NCBI RefSeq assembly: GCF_019097595.1 | Contig: NC_080710.1 | Coordinates: forward strand, 22,445,780 to 22,509,779 | Length of the DNA stretch: 64,000 nt | Direction of reading: 5' to 3' | Source of the DNA: Hemibagrus wyckioides | Taxonomy: Eukaryota; Chordata; Actinopteri; Siluriformes; Bagridae | Shown here: piece after piece, positions 1-9,990 of the stretch | Layout of the letters: the number at the start of each line of letters is the position of its first letter | Position numbering within the stretch: position 1 is the first letter of the stretch | Notes under the pieces: generated by a model | Seen by the model: the letters and a program-made list of their open reading frames with translations, nothing else | What the model was told of the DNA's origin: nothing | Databases searched by the model: none | Program-made: the position numbers and the translations under genes

Positions 1-399
1 AAGGTATATGTGGCAGTTATTGCTGCAAGTCACATGCCTGTTTTCTGGTCTCTTACTTTCTGTGCGGTGCCAGGTGGCTGAGGCTTTCTTGCAGACCTCG
101 TCTCCCCTCCTTTGACCTTTCAGTCATCCTGGAGGGGCTTTTCTATGCCCCCTTTGAGCCAATGGTATATAACCTGCTATAACCCACTCATTCAGTCCTT
201 TAAGAGACCTTCTGTCCTTCTGTCCCCCCCCCCAAGTTGGTGAAGCAGAAAAGACTGTACCTGCTGTGCCAGTTGGGATTCTCAGCACTTATGCCCAATT
301 CTTGAGCATGTGGTGTAAGTCCTCACCCATTTCTTCTGCTTTTGTGGCAAAAGCAACAAAAGCAATCCAGCAGAGTCTTGTGCTGGGTAGTGGTAACTA
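1..399. repeat. Unclassified old repeat, possibly DIRS-like retroelement remnant
   Basis: No open frame of note. The part around 85-200 resembles, from memory, a segment of tyrosine-recombinase (DIRS/Ngaro-type) retroelements of cyprinid fish that lies upstream of the palindromic repeat seen here at 696-1020. A Tc1 remnant (400-586) now separates the two parts. No recombinase, RT or RNase H motif is visible, so the family call is weak. The run of C at 225-234 is a short homopolymer. Confidence 0.3.
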
Positions 400-586
400 C
401 ACTATATTGCCAAAGTTTTGGGACACTCTCCAAATCATTGAATTCAGGTGTTTTTTCAAGGGTTGGGCTTGGCCCCTTAGTTCCAGTGAAAGGAACTCTT
501 AATGCCCCTGCACAGAGTCCTGACCTCAACCTTATAGAACACCTTTGGGATGAATTTGAATTTGAGCCTGGAGACTGTGAGCCATG
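400..586 (+). mobile_element. Internally deleted Tc1 remnant (same superfamily as 8087 and 15586)
   Basis: Starts after a TA with CACTATATTGCCAAAG, the terminal repeat type of the full Tc1 copies further on. It then jumps from the 5' leader (about 450) into the glycine-rich stretch of the transposase gene ([13 protein letters not shown], about 463-503). A second jump leads to the segment with [15 protein letters not shown] (about 508-556), which holds the third catalytic residue, E. Homology fades after 586 and the right terminal repeat is missing. Two internal deletions and a lost end make it immobile. The sequence differs from the 8087/15586 family in its leader (GTTTTGGGACA in place of GTATTCGCTCA), so it belongs to a related subfamily. 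Confidence 0.8.
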
Positions 587-1021
587 CCAAAACTGGGACG
601 TCTGCTCCCAGCTCCCAGTTCATTTGTGTCCTTTCACAACCTCTGGGACAGACATCTCCTGGCTTGTGGCAGTGTTGGTTTTGGTGTTCCTATAGTGTCA
701 GCCATGATGCAGCATTGAGTTCCCTTTGAAAGGTAACTACACCAGGTTACGCATGTAACTTGGTTCCCTAAGAATGGAATGAGATGCTGCATCACTGGCC
801 ACACTTCATGCATCCACTCGCACTTCCTTCAGACAAGTAGAAGCTAGAGTACTGTGACATAGATATCCTTTTATGGTCTTGTTTGCCTGCTCTGCTTCAT
901 CACATGACCTACCCAAGCTGATAAATTGCTGTGATTTCACACAGAGCTTCAGATACAACTGAAAGTATCTTTCCGCAAAGAAAAGTTCCCATAGCATCAG
1001 CCATAATGCAACATTCTGCAC
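587..1021. repeat. Palindromic interspersed repeat with inverted and direct subrepeats
   Basis: The motif GTCAGCCATGATGCAGCATT (about 698-717) recurs inverted at about 775-800 (GATGCTGCATCACTGGCC) and directly at about 988-1008 (ATCAGCCATAATGCAACATT). Between the first two lies a near palindrome, GGTTACGCATGTAAC, at 745-759. This arrangement matches a repeat well known in cyprinid and other teleost genomes, where fresher copies carry CpG-rich versions; here most CpGs have decayed to TG or CA. The stretch 587-690 is not recognised apart from a short inverted pair AACTGGGA/TCCCAGTT. Confidence 0.55.
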
Positions 1022-1689
1022 TTACATTTTGTTTTATTTGTGGAAATGCATTTGATTTAATTTAGATTCTTTGCTATGAAAAAAGATCTTTCAGGTTTTA
1101 GACAATAGTTAAACTAGTGTAATTTGCATATAAACCATGCCTCTGGCAACCAAGTCATAAACTGCTCTGTTGGCTGCTACACCTCTACTGACAATGTTCA
1201 TAGAGCAAGCATGGTGCAGCATGATTCTTGCCCCTGCTCTGATCAGTGCTTGTTGTAGTTCCCATGTTGAATACTAGGTGCAGTAGTAACTATCTAGAGC
1301 TAAATGGGGCATTTTAAACATTTTAAATCACTAGTCATTCCACAGAGTTAATTAATATTTCAGCTGAAGTTAAAAAAAAATGTATGGAGTTTGAATGAGG
1401 CATTTTGAGGATTATTATTTGTTGTGCATCTAATTTAAAATATGTCAGGGCTTTATTCTACCTGCCCCTACAGATGACTTGCCACTGTGTGCCACTCACT
1501 ATGTGCTGCTGTGGATAACCAGATTGCATTTCCCATAATCAGTTGACCTCACACCCAATCTTGTTGTTTTAGATGTAATATTATAGTATAAATAAAGTTG
1601 ACTTGACCTGACAAACATAATTTTAACACCTTTTTCAGCACTTAATGCTATTTGGCTTTACAGTCTCCAAATGTAGAGTTATGTAAGTT
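1022..1689. other. Unique AT-rich DNA, no gene seen
   Basis: No credible reading frame, RNA gene or clear repeat. The end of a retroposon-like tail (TATAAATAAAGTTGACTTGA, about 1587-1606) may mark a very short SINE/LINE scrap. Confidence 0.5.
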
Positions 1690-1885
1690 ATAATCCTACT
1701 ATTCAGCGTCACCAAGATGAGGATGGGTCACTTTCTTCCTTTTGTTTTTTCTTTCTCTTGTCATGTTAGGGAGGGAAGCTTGTTTATTAGGTGTCTAAAT
1801 ATGGATATATATTTCTGTAAAGCTGCTTTGTGACATTGTCAATTGATAAAAGTTCTATACAATTAAGCCTGAATTGAAATGTGCT
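1690..1885 (+). mobile_element. 3' end of a widespread fish retroposon (copy 1)
   Basis: The copy carries the conserved 3' module GTAAAGCTGCTTTGTGACA followed by an ATAAAAGTTCTATACAATTAA-type tail and TGAATTGA repeats. It has lost everything upstream of a degenerate GAGGATGGGT segment. Related copies lie at 43665-43915, 62575-63512 and, inverted, 49780-50560. Loss of the 5' part with retention of the 3' end is typical of target-primed retroposition (LINE or SINE). I cannot name the family with certainty. Confidence 0.6.
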
Positions 1886-2289
1886 ATGTTGCAGCCAGTG
1901 TTACAGGTTAGGCCCTGGAACCACTGTGTCTCTGATCAGGATAAACCTCTCAAGAAACGTTAAAGGATGAATCAATAAATTATGCACCAGGGACCAATGA
2001 CTTTCTCTGTATTGTTTTCAGCTATTCCAAAAAAACTTACAACTTATTAACATTTATGCTATTTTTTGCAAAAAGATGCAAAAATATCTACTATGCCTTG
2101 CATAAACCTATTACCTAGACTATTTACCTAATCTCTGACAGAAATCGCCCAGTAATGCATGCTTGCATGCTGCTATGTGTTGTTGAAGGAACATTTTAAA
2201 GGTTTTAAAATAAAAGGTTTAAAGGTTTACTATTGCAAGAAAGTGATGAAGAATTCTGAAAGTCTAAAGGGAGATGTTGTTGAACATGC
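1886..2289. other. Unique DNA, nothing recognised
   Basis: AT-rich, with short homopolymers only. There is a small palindromic GCATGCTTGCATGC at about 2157-2170. Confidence 0.4.
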
Positions 2290-2575
2290 ACTAAGAGGAT
2301 AGTCTCACATGCTCATGGCTTCCTTTGCAGCTGCATATTTTGCATGAATTAGGCTGTCAAGGCCTGGAGGAGGTGAGATGATTCTGTTCATCATTCTGAG
2401 ATTATTTGCAGCTCTCTCTATAAGCCACTGGCAGGGCTGTTTGAAAGAGATGCTTATTAAACTTGCACCAGAGGGAGGAGCAGAAATGCAGAAGAAGACT
2501 CTTTTTGAATGGCTCTTCTGACAACATAATTTGCATTCTGTAATTAACTGTCTCTCTTGTTCATTTCCCCCAATC
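2290..2575. promoter_or_regulatory. Candidate conserved non-coding element
   Basis: A balanced, non-repetitive stretch with clustered homeodomain/POU-like words (CATAATTTGCATTCTGTAATTA, 2525-2546; TTTGCATGAATTAGG, 2339-2353). It also has GCACCAGAGGGAGG (2467-2480), a 12/14 match to the CTCF core. It contrasts with the AT-rich, microsatellite-laden surroundings. The call is an inference from composition only; no cross-species comparison was possible. Confidence 0.25.
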
Positions 2576-2579
2576 ACAA

Positions 2580-2598
2580 CCCCCCCCCCCCCCCCCCC
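2580..2598. repeat. Poly-C run of 19 (G19 on the minus strand)
   Basis: Nineteen consecutive C residues, a length liable to slippage and able to form i-motif or, on the minus strand, G-quadruplex structures. Confidence 0.95.
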
Positions 2599-2667
2599 AC
2601 TATAAATCCCCTTACTTTTCTGCAGGGGTTAGTGACTAACAATTCCCAGCCTTTGAATTAGGTCTTT

Positions 2668-2681
2668 GTTGCCCCGGTAAC
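2668..2681. promoter_or_regulatory. Perfect RFX X-box motif
   Basis: GTTGCC-CC-GGTAAC matches GTNRCC(N0-3)RGYAAC at every position and is an almost perfect palindrome. RFX factors bind such sites at ciliary and MHC gene regulatory regions. No promoter or exon is visible nearby, so a distal element or a chance match are both possible. Confidence 0.4.
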
Positions 2682-2756
2682 AACTCTTTATCACAGCCCA
2701 GCACACTGAGGTATGAAAAAAGTCGATGTCTAAAGGGAAAGGATATTGTGTGTAGG

Positions 2757-2780
2757 TTTATGTGTGTGTGTGTGTGTGTT

Positions 2781-2842
<62 letters not shown>
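2757..2842. repeat. Compound (TG)n(TA)n microsatellite
   Basis: TG repeats to about 2785, then about 29 TA units to 2842. Confidence 0.95.
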
Positions 2843-2845
<3 letters not shown>

Positions 2846-4289
2846 TTGTGTGTTTTGGTGGGGTATAAATGTGCGTGTGATAATATGCATAAGCTTGTGA
2901 ATTTGTCTATATGTTTCTTAATTTAACAGGAAAGTAAACTCTTTTAGAATAAAGATAGGAATGATTTCAAGGTAATATTTAAAGGTTAATTAATTATTCA
3001 AGTTTAACTCTTGTTAGTAGCAATTTAAACAAAATCAATTTTAGTTGCTATGAAAGTTTTTAGTTTCCATTGAAACAGTTGTAAATGTCAAGCAGGGCCA
3101 AATATGTGTGGCAGTCTGGGACAACCCTCAGAAGTCCATATGGCTAAATTCTGGGAATGGATCAAAATAGTTTTTTCTGTCAATGTTGTACTTTAACATT
3201 TCTACTATATATGCTGAAATGTTTATTAAGGTACTTTCTTTACATTTGATCTTTCTGCCTTTCTTCCTGCAAAACTCATGATGAGAAAGGAGCTAGATCT
3301 AAAAATGCAGCAGTAAATACACTCAGTCTGCATAAACATGTCTAAGACCTTGCTAACTAAGCTTTTCTTTTAATAGATCAGGTTTTGGATATTTAGAATG
3401 GGCGTAAGTAAATGGCTGTCACAATGGCAATTACGATGTCTGTGTCATCACATTATCATCAGAACATGGAAGAAAGCTTATGCACTCTGTACATGCAGCA
3501 GTGCACAAATGACCAAATAAAAGACATTAATAACAAGACATTTAAGCAACAGACCTGAATCAATAATTATTTCCCCAGTGATGTTAGAGAGAACAGAGTC
3601 AGTGGAGTAAAAAACAATTAGGCTTGTGTTTATATTCTGCAAGTGACTTTTACCTCAGGTGATGAAACAGAGACTGTGGCTGATGCTGATAATCAAAGTG
3701 AGAACTAATTTACCATTGTAAATATACAGTTCTTTCAAATTTAACAGTAATCTTGTTAAAATAGGTAAGCTAAATGTCTGTTATAGCTATTTTTAGGTCT
3801 AAAAATATTACTTTACTCTGCTAATACAACACTGCTGCTAACCCAGAAGGTGTAACAATCTCTCTGAGATGCCAGATGAATTAATCTGACCACTGAACCT
3901 GCCCACTTCTAATAAGAGATGAGGCAGCTTTCAACTATGCTTACTCATATGCACTGTTTGTAAGATCCTGCTTATATTGAAAACAAACAAACAACTAGAA
4001 TAATTTGGATCACTGTAGTGATTTTTTGTTTACTTATAAGATAGAGTATTCCTAAGAGTAATCAATACTGGAAATATTCAAAAAGCTGCAAGCATTGGTT
4101 AGTCATAAACAATCTCCAAAATGTTTTCATATGCAAAAGAAATTGAATTGTAGAAGAAGTTGAATTGTTTCTCAAAAGTAACACTATGCACTCATTTCAT
4201 AAGAGAGTTTATTGAATAACATTCACATTTTGCATTCACAAATGTTAAGGCTGTATTTAAAAATGGTGTTGCATTTATTTAAAAAGAGT
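2843..4289. other. Mostly unique AT-rich DNA with one dispersed repeat
   Basis: No gene seen. The piece 3640-3755 is recognisably similar to 56425-56540: both have TTTACCTCA, then GATGCTGATAATCAAAG or GGTGCTCATAATCAAAG, then CCATTGTAAA and ACAGTAAT or GCAGTAAT. It therefore belongs to a dispersed repeat family I cannot name. Confidence 0.45.
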
Positions 4290-4790
4290 CCCTAACCATT
4301 CTAGAAACGAAATCTTGCTAGCTAGGTTCATTCGCTGCTGCCACGATCAATAGATTTTAAAGCATTGGGCAGACAGAGAAAACTGTGACTATTGTCGTCT
4401 TTAATCTTCCCCCTTTTCTGTGAATGAAACTGGAGCCATCACAAGAGTTTGCAAAGTAATAGGTATTGAACCGACAGCCCAAATGCTCCAAACGAAAGGT
4501 AATCAAAGCAGTAGGTAATTACAGTGTCTTTTCAAGTCTCCAAACCCGACGGCCTTTATGTTCTTAGCTGGCAAAATAACTAGCAGTCGATGGGGGGTGG
4601 GGGCTGCTTATTGGAGAAAAAGGGGGTTCTGCCGTTAAGTCAAAGCTCATAATTATGTGGCAAATTGAAAGAAACTTACAATTTTTGCCTTTACTAAAGT
4701 CTGCTTTAATGAAGAAAAGTATAAAGAAAAAAAGCATGGCTGTATAGGAAGTAAAGCTATCCCACAAAGTAACTATGTGGATTACAATCT
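4290..4790. promoter_or_regulatory. Candidate conserved non-coding element
   Basis: Complex, CpG-retaining sequence with no repeat character and words such as CAGTAGGTAATTACAG and CTCATAATTATGTGGC that suit homeodomain binding. There is no reading frame worth calling. The call rests on composition alone. Confidence 0.25.
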
Positions 4791-6657
4791 AGAAAAGCTA
4801 ACAATAAAGGAAAATGATTGTCATGATCTGCTGATTACAGATGTTGAACTGTTTGATTATTTTAAATTGTCATGGATTTTTAGAGCTTTGTGAATACTTT
4901 GAACAGCTTGTCCTGTAATTGACTGAAATTTAATGTCTTTTGTGCTTTGCATCTGCTCTAGTTGACTAACCAAAGTCCATTTTGCATGCATACTTAGAAG
5001 ATGAGAATTAATTTTTAACATATAAACAAACGTCTCAGCTCAGTTTAAATCCATGTATATTAAAATATGATGATCGTACACACAGACATGCAGACTACAA
5101 ATTAAAAATTGTCATTGAATTACAACGTTGTGCTTTGAGAATTGAACATTATTTATTTTAATAGCTCAGCTACTGTGGTCCTCTAATCACCAAATTGGCA
5201 TTCTGCTCATGGCTAGGCTAGTGTCTGACTGTCATCCATAATGTGAATGTCTCCAATTAGTGCATAGCATGGAGCCAGCTCTCTCTCTCTAGTAGCCATT
5301 CATTGAGCATGCTTCTTTCATCTTAGTCTTGTGGGTCTTTGCACCTGTCATATAAAGGCATAGTAAAATACATGATTATTTCCTGTTTACTGTAGCGACA
5401 GATATGTGTGTGTGTGTGTGTGTGTAAGGGAGAGAGAGAGAGAGAGAGAGAGAGACTTAGAGAGAGAGAGTGACTTTACTTTGTCTCTCCGTCTCATATA
5501 ATGTATAAATATTCAGAATCGTACAGCCATTTTGTCATTATTTACAGCAGTTGACTCTATCTGTAATAAACACAAGCTCTATCACAGATAGCAACACAGA
5601 CCAGGTACACTATCTTCAAATTTGATAGGATCTCTGTACACCTTTTAAAAGATGGCATAATCACTTGTGTTTTGTCAAACAAGATATAATATCAAAATGA
5701 AAATGCCTTAGATTCTGGATTAATGAAATAACTGGAATTCAAGATAACACACCTAGGCTCCCTGATCATATTAACGATTTTCACTGCCTTTTCAGACAGT
5801 GACTCTAAACAAACTGCTCTCAGGACCTTTAGAATATATTGCTAGTAAGCAAGAAAGGTACAGCTAGTCTAGAATAATTTGTGTTTAAACACATGCAAAA
5901 ACTGATTAGTGTTCTTATGGGTGCAAATTATTGCTTGAATTTTTATGCCATAAAACCATATGCTTGGGAATGTTTATAAAATGGTTTGACAAGGTGTCAA
6001 GGACGTTACCATGTAATTGATTGTTGTGCTCCACTTTCCAAGATGTTTGCTTTTATATTATGTACTGTACATCTGTCCAGGTTTTACAAAGTCTGAATGT
6101 TCTAGCTCATTCTGGGATGGAGTTTCTCAGTTTTCCAGGTTTAGCATATACTCATGGCCTATGTCAGCTGTAAACACAAAGAAAATAGATAGTCCATGCA
6201 AGGTGTACATGCACATTTCTATACATACCCATATGCAGTTGGTTTGAGAACACTAGGAGTGTGGTGTCACAGGAAGTTTTTTGACAGGGGATATTGTTCT
6301 GTAGCTATTATGGATGATAAGTGATCATTTTTGTGGTAAGTGTTTTGTTTATTTATTGACTGTATATTGGTCCCTAACACAACACATAAAAAATTATCCA
6401 CCCATCCTTTTAAATTCTGGTACTGTTGCCATCTCTGGATGTCCACACTGTAGCTCACACTGTGTTAATCTCCTGTCATTTCCATGTTCAAATTTGGTTG
6501 TTAATCACAAGTAATGCTAAGCAAGATAATAGGGTTGGCATTTCGAAGAATTCTTTTATTCTTTCGGAGAATACCATAAAATCTTTCTGTTTTTATAATG
6601 TCTATAGTTTAGTACTGATGGCAGAGTACTATCACTTCCACATTATTTAATAATTAC
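4791..6657. other. Unique DNA with a (TG)n(GA)n microsatellite
   Basis: TG repeats occupy 5405-5425 and GA repeats 5430-5470. The rest is AT-rich without a gene or recognised repeat. Short open frames at 6017-6247, 6314-6514 and 6426-6650 look like chance. Confidence 0.5.
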
Positions 6658-6679
6658 TATATATATATATATATATATA
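6658..6679. repeat. (TA)n tract, left flank of Tc1 element A
   Basis: Eleven TA units. The last TA (6678-6679) is the left target duplication of the Tc1 element that starts at 6680. Confidence 0.9.
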
Positions 6680-6880
6680 CACTGAGGGAAAAAATTATTT
6701 GATCCCATGCTGATTTTGTACGTTTGCCCACTGACAAAGAAATGATCAGTCTGTAATTTTAATGGTAGGTTTATCTGAACAGTGAGAGACAGAGTCACAA
6801 CAAAAAAATCCAGAAAAACACATTTCAAAAAGTTATACATTGATTTGTATTTTATTGAGTGAAATAAGTATTTGACCCCT
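6680..6880. repeat. Left terminal inverted repeat of Tc1 element A
   Basis: About 201 bp, matching the right repeat at 7878-8080 in inverse orientation; outer and inner direct repeats are still recognisable. Confidence 0.9.
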
Positions 6881-6895
6881 TTGCAAAACATGACT

Positions 6896-7711
6896 TAGTA
6901 CTTGGTGGCAAACCCTTGCTGGCAATCACAGACGTCAGACATTTCTTGTAGTTGGCCACCAGGTTTGCACACATCTCACATCTCAAGGAATTTGGGGCCA
7001 CTCCTCTTTGCATTCACGACCCATTTTCAGTGCCCTGGCTGAGGGAAGGAGGTTCTCACTCAAGATTTGACGGTACATGGCTCCATCCATCGTCCCTTTG
7101 ATGCAGTGTGGTTGTCCTGTCCCCTTAGCAGAAAAACACCCCCAAAGCATAATGTTTCCACCTCCATGTTTGACGGTGGGGATGGTCTTCTTGGAGTCAT
7201 AGGCAGCATTCCTCCTCCTCCAAACACGGCGAGTTGAGTTGATGGCAAAGAGCTGGATTTTGGTCTCATTTGTCCACATGACCTCTGAATCATTCAGATG
7301 TTCACTGGCAAACTTCAGATGAGCCTGTACATGTGCTTTCTTTAGCAGGGGGACCTTGCGGGCACTACTGGATTTCAGTCTTTCATGGTGTAGTGTGTTA
7401 CCAATTGTTTTCTTGGTGACTATGGTCCCAGCTGCCTTGAGATCATTGACAAAATCCTCCAGTGTAATTCTGGGCTGATTCCTCGCCGTTCTCATGATCA
7501 TTGAAACTCCATGAGGTGAGATCTTGCATGGAGCTCCAGACGGAGGAAGACTGACAGTCCTTTTGTGTTTCTTCCATTTGGGAATAATCGCACCAACTGT
7601 TGTCACCTTCTCACCAAGCTGCTTGGCGATGGTCTTGTAGCTCATTCCAGCCTTGTGTAGGTCTACAATCTTGTCCCTGACATCCATGGACAGCTCTTTG
7701 GTCTTGGCCAT
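6896..7711 (-). pseudogene. Tc1 transposase of element A, truncated
   Basis: It reads from ATG at 7711 as a 242-residue frame; a Tc1 transposase is usually about 340 residues. Residues 1-50 form the first helix-turn-helix ([20 protein letters not shown] start), and the linker GRPR motif is degraded to PPSGAP (56-61). The catalytic-core entry reads WTNET (146-150), with N148 where the first catalytic D is expected. The [13 protein letters not shown] box (182-194) is intact. After GR (232) the sequence jumps to CKEEW, which removes about 70 residues, including the second D and third E. A stop follows at 6983. Beyond it a shifted frame (6898-6978) still encodes a [12 protein letters not shown] C-terminus. 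The protein is certainly catalytically dead. Confidence 0.92.
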
Positions 7712-7789
7712 GATGGAGAGTTTGGAATATGATTGATTGCTTCCTTCTGTGGACAGGTGTCTTTCATACAGTTAATGAGCTGAGATTAA

Positions 7790-7810
7790 GAGCACTCTCT
7801 GAGAGTGCTC
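7790..7810. repeat. Perfect 21-bp palindrome upstream of the transposase start
   Basis: GAGCACTCTC, a single T, then GAGAGTGCTC: 10-bp arms with a one-base loop. It lies between the transposase ATG and the right terminal repeat of element A. From memory other copies of this family have a related hairpin here, so it may be an ancestral part of the element. Confidence 0.85.
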
Positions 7811-7877
7811 CTACTGTAATCTCATCTCTTTACCTGTATAAAAAACACCTGGGAGCCAGAAATCTTTCTGATTGATA

Positions 7878-8080
7878 GGGGATCAAATACTTATTTCACT
7901 CATTAAAATGCAAATCAATGTAGAACTTTTTTGAAATGCGTTTTTCTGGATTTTTTTTGTTGTTATTCTGTCTCTTGTTGATCAGATAAACCTACCATTA
8001 AAATTACAGACTGATCATTTCTTTGTCAGTGGGCAAACGTACAAAATCAGCAGGGGATCAAATAATTTTTTCCCTCACTG
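7878..8080. repeat. Right terminal inverted repeat of Tc1 element A
   Basis: About 203 bp, the partner of 6680-6880. It ends CCCTCACTG next to TA. Confidence 0.9.
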
Positions 8081-8086
8081 TATATA

Positions 8087-8115
8087 CACTATATTGCCAA
8101 AAGTATTCGCTCACC
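8087..8115. repeat. Left 29-bp inverted repeat of Tc1 element B
   Basis: Identical to the inverse of 9302-9330 and to both ends of element C. Confidence 0.95.
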
Positions 8116-8220
8116 CATCCAAATAATCAGAATCAGGTGTTCCAATCACTTCCATGCCCACAGGTGTATAAAATCAAGCACCTAGGCATGCAGACTGTTT
8201 TTACAAACATTTGTGAAAGA

Positions 8221-9248
8221 ATGGGTCGCTCTCAGGAGCTCAGTGAATTCCAGCGTGGAACTGTGTTAGGATGCCACCTGTGCAACAAATCCAGTCGTGA
8301 AATTTCCTCGCTCCTAAATATTCCACAGTCAACTGTCAGCTGTATTATAAGAACGTGGAAGTGTTTGGGAACGATAGCAACTCAGCCACGAAGTGGTAGG
8401 CCACGTAAATTGACGGAGTGGGGTCAGCGGATGCTGAGGCACATAGTGCGAAGAGGTCACCAACTTTCTGCAGAGTCAATCGCTACAGACCTCCAAACTT
8501 CATGTGGCCTTCAGATTAGCTCAAGAACAGTGCGCAGAGAGCTTCATGGAATGGGTTTCCATGGCCGAGCAGCTGCATCCAAGCCATACATCACCAAGTG
8601 CAATGCAAAGCGTCGGATGCAGTGGTGTAAAGCACGCTGCCACTGGACTCTAGAGCAGTGGAGACGGGTTCTCTGGAGTGACGAATCGCACTTCTCCATC
8701 TGGCAATCTGATGGACGAGTCTGGGTTTGGCAGTTGCCAGGAGAACGGTACTTGTCTGCATTGTGCCAAGTGTAAAGTTTGGTGGAGGGGGGATTATGGT
8801 GTGGGGTTGTTTTTCAGGAGCTGGGCTTGGCCCCTTAGTTCCAGTAAAAGGAACTCTGAATGCTTCAGCATACCAAGACATTTTGGACAATTCCATGCTC
8901 CCAACTTTGTGGGAACAGTTTGGAGCTGGCCCCTTCCTCTTCCAACATGACTGTGCACCAGTGCACCAAGCAAGGTCCATAAAGACATGGATGACAGAGT
9001 CTGGTGTGGATGAACTTAACTGGCCTGCACAGAGTCCTGACCTCAACCTGATAGAACACCTTTGGGATGAATTAGAGCGGAGACTGAGAGCCAGGCCTTC
9101 TCGTACAACATCAGTGTGTGACCTCACAAATGCGCTTCTGGAAGAATGGTCAAAAATCCCCATAAACACACTCCTAAACCTTGTGGACAGCCTTCCCAGA
9201 AGAGTTGAAGCTGTTATAGCTGCAAAGGGTGGACCGACGTCATATTGA
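8221..9248 (+). pseudogene. Tc1 transposase of element B, frameshifted
   Basis: It starts [11 protein letters not shown] at 8221 and reads like the intact copy at 15720-16751 up to about residue 179 (ERYLS). There a 4-bp deletion near 8757-8760 shifts the frame and a stop follows at 8775. The remaining sequence resumes in the next frame (about 8764-9248), with the glycine box, QHDCAPVHQ and the [14 protein letters not shown] catalytic-E region, ending GGPTSY. The DNA-binding domain and first catalytic D (WSDES) lie before the break; the second D and third E lie after it. The product would be about 185 residues long, without catalytic function but possibly still able to bind terminal repeats. 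Confidence 0.95.
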
Positions 9249-9301
9249 ACCCTATGGATTAGGAATGGGATGTCACTTAAGTTCATATGTGAGTCAAGGC
9301 A

Positions 9302-9432
<131 letters not shown>

Positions 9433-9563
9433 TATAAACAACAAATGGAAGGCACTGGAGGCCCACATTCTTGTATAACATTCACAAAGTTTATGTGACC
9501 TGCTGAACCTGAGGACAGCTCAACAGATAAGACTCGGTACAGTTTCATTTTCAACTACATTTT

Positions 9564-9790
9564 CTGACTCTGGGGCATCTACTCCTCCTTGATCTCACTG
9601 CTGCCTTCAACATTCTCATTTCCTGACTCTCAGTTATTGGGGTTACAGGTTTAGTTCTTGCCTGGTTCAAATCATGGAATTGCAAATCAGCTTCTGAATA
9701 GACATCATTTTGTTGCAATCTGAATACAAATCTGCCATTACTGCTGTACCTTGAGGTGTTCCTCTCCTTTTCATTATTCACATTATTTTC
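9564..9790 (+). mobile_element. Degenerate LINE reverse-transcriptase fragment (L2-like)
   Basis: The frame at 9564-9620 reads HLLLLDLTAAFNIL, close to the LLDLSAAFDT motif of L2/CR1-type reverse transcriptases. It is followed by a VTGLVLAWF segment (about 9636-9670) and a broken GVP...LLFII stretch (about 9752-9780), in the order expected for RT motifs. Stops and frame changes show long decay. Confidence 0.5.
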
Positions 9791-9821
9791 ATTATCTCTT
9801 TTACATTGTTTATTTACACAG

Positions 9822-9990
9822 CTGACTCATGACTGTGCTGCAAACTACAGCCCCAATTACATCATCAAGTTTGCTGATGATACTACAGTTGTGGGATTCA
9901 GCAACAATGATGAGTCAGCATACAGGGAGGAGATGGAGCAGTCTATCATTTAATGTCGATAAGACCAAACAGAGGGTTGTTAACTTGAGG
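9822..9990 (+). mobile_element. LINE reverse-transcriptase fragment with the FADD catalytic box
   Basis: LTHDCAANYSPNYIIKFADD is followed by TTVVGFSNNDESAYREEM. This is the catalytic (F/Y)ADD region of Rex1/CR1-type fish LINEs. The frame ends at 9953, and the homologous DKTKQ-like sequence continues out of frame to about 9990. It is too short to be active. It may be a second LINE insertion or a different part of the element at 9564. Confidence 0.75.

Larger units (their letters stand above)
6680..8080 (-). mobile_element. Tc1 element A, 1,401 bp, long-TIR (IR/DR) type, internally deleted
   Basis: Bounded by TA on both sides. The ends are about 200-bp inverted repeats (6680-6880 and 7878-8080) that are nearly identical apart from small indels. 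Each repeat has an outer ATTATTTGATCCC and an inner AAGTATTTGACCC or ATACTTATTTC-type direct repeat, the layout of IR/DR elements such as Sleeping Beauty. The terminal 4 bp differ between ends (CACT left, CAGT right when read inward). The transposase gene lies on the minus strand and is defective, so the element could move only if a related transposase acted on its ends. The right end is 6 bp from Tc1 element B. Confidence 0.92.
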
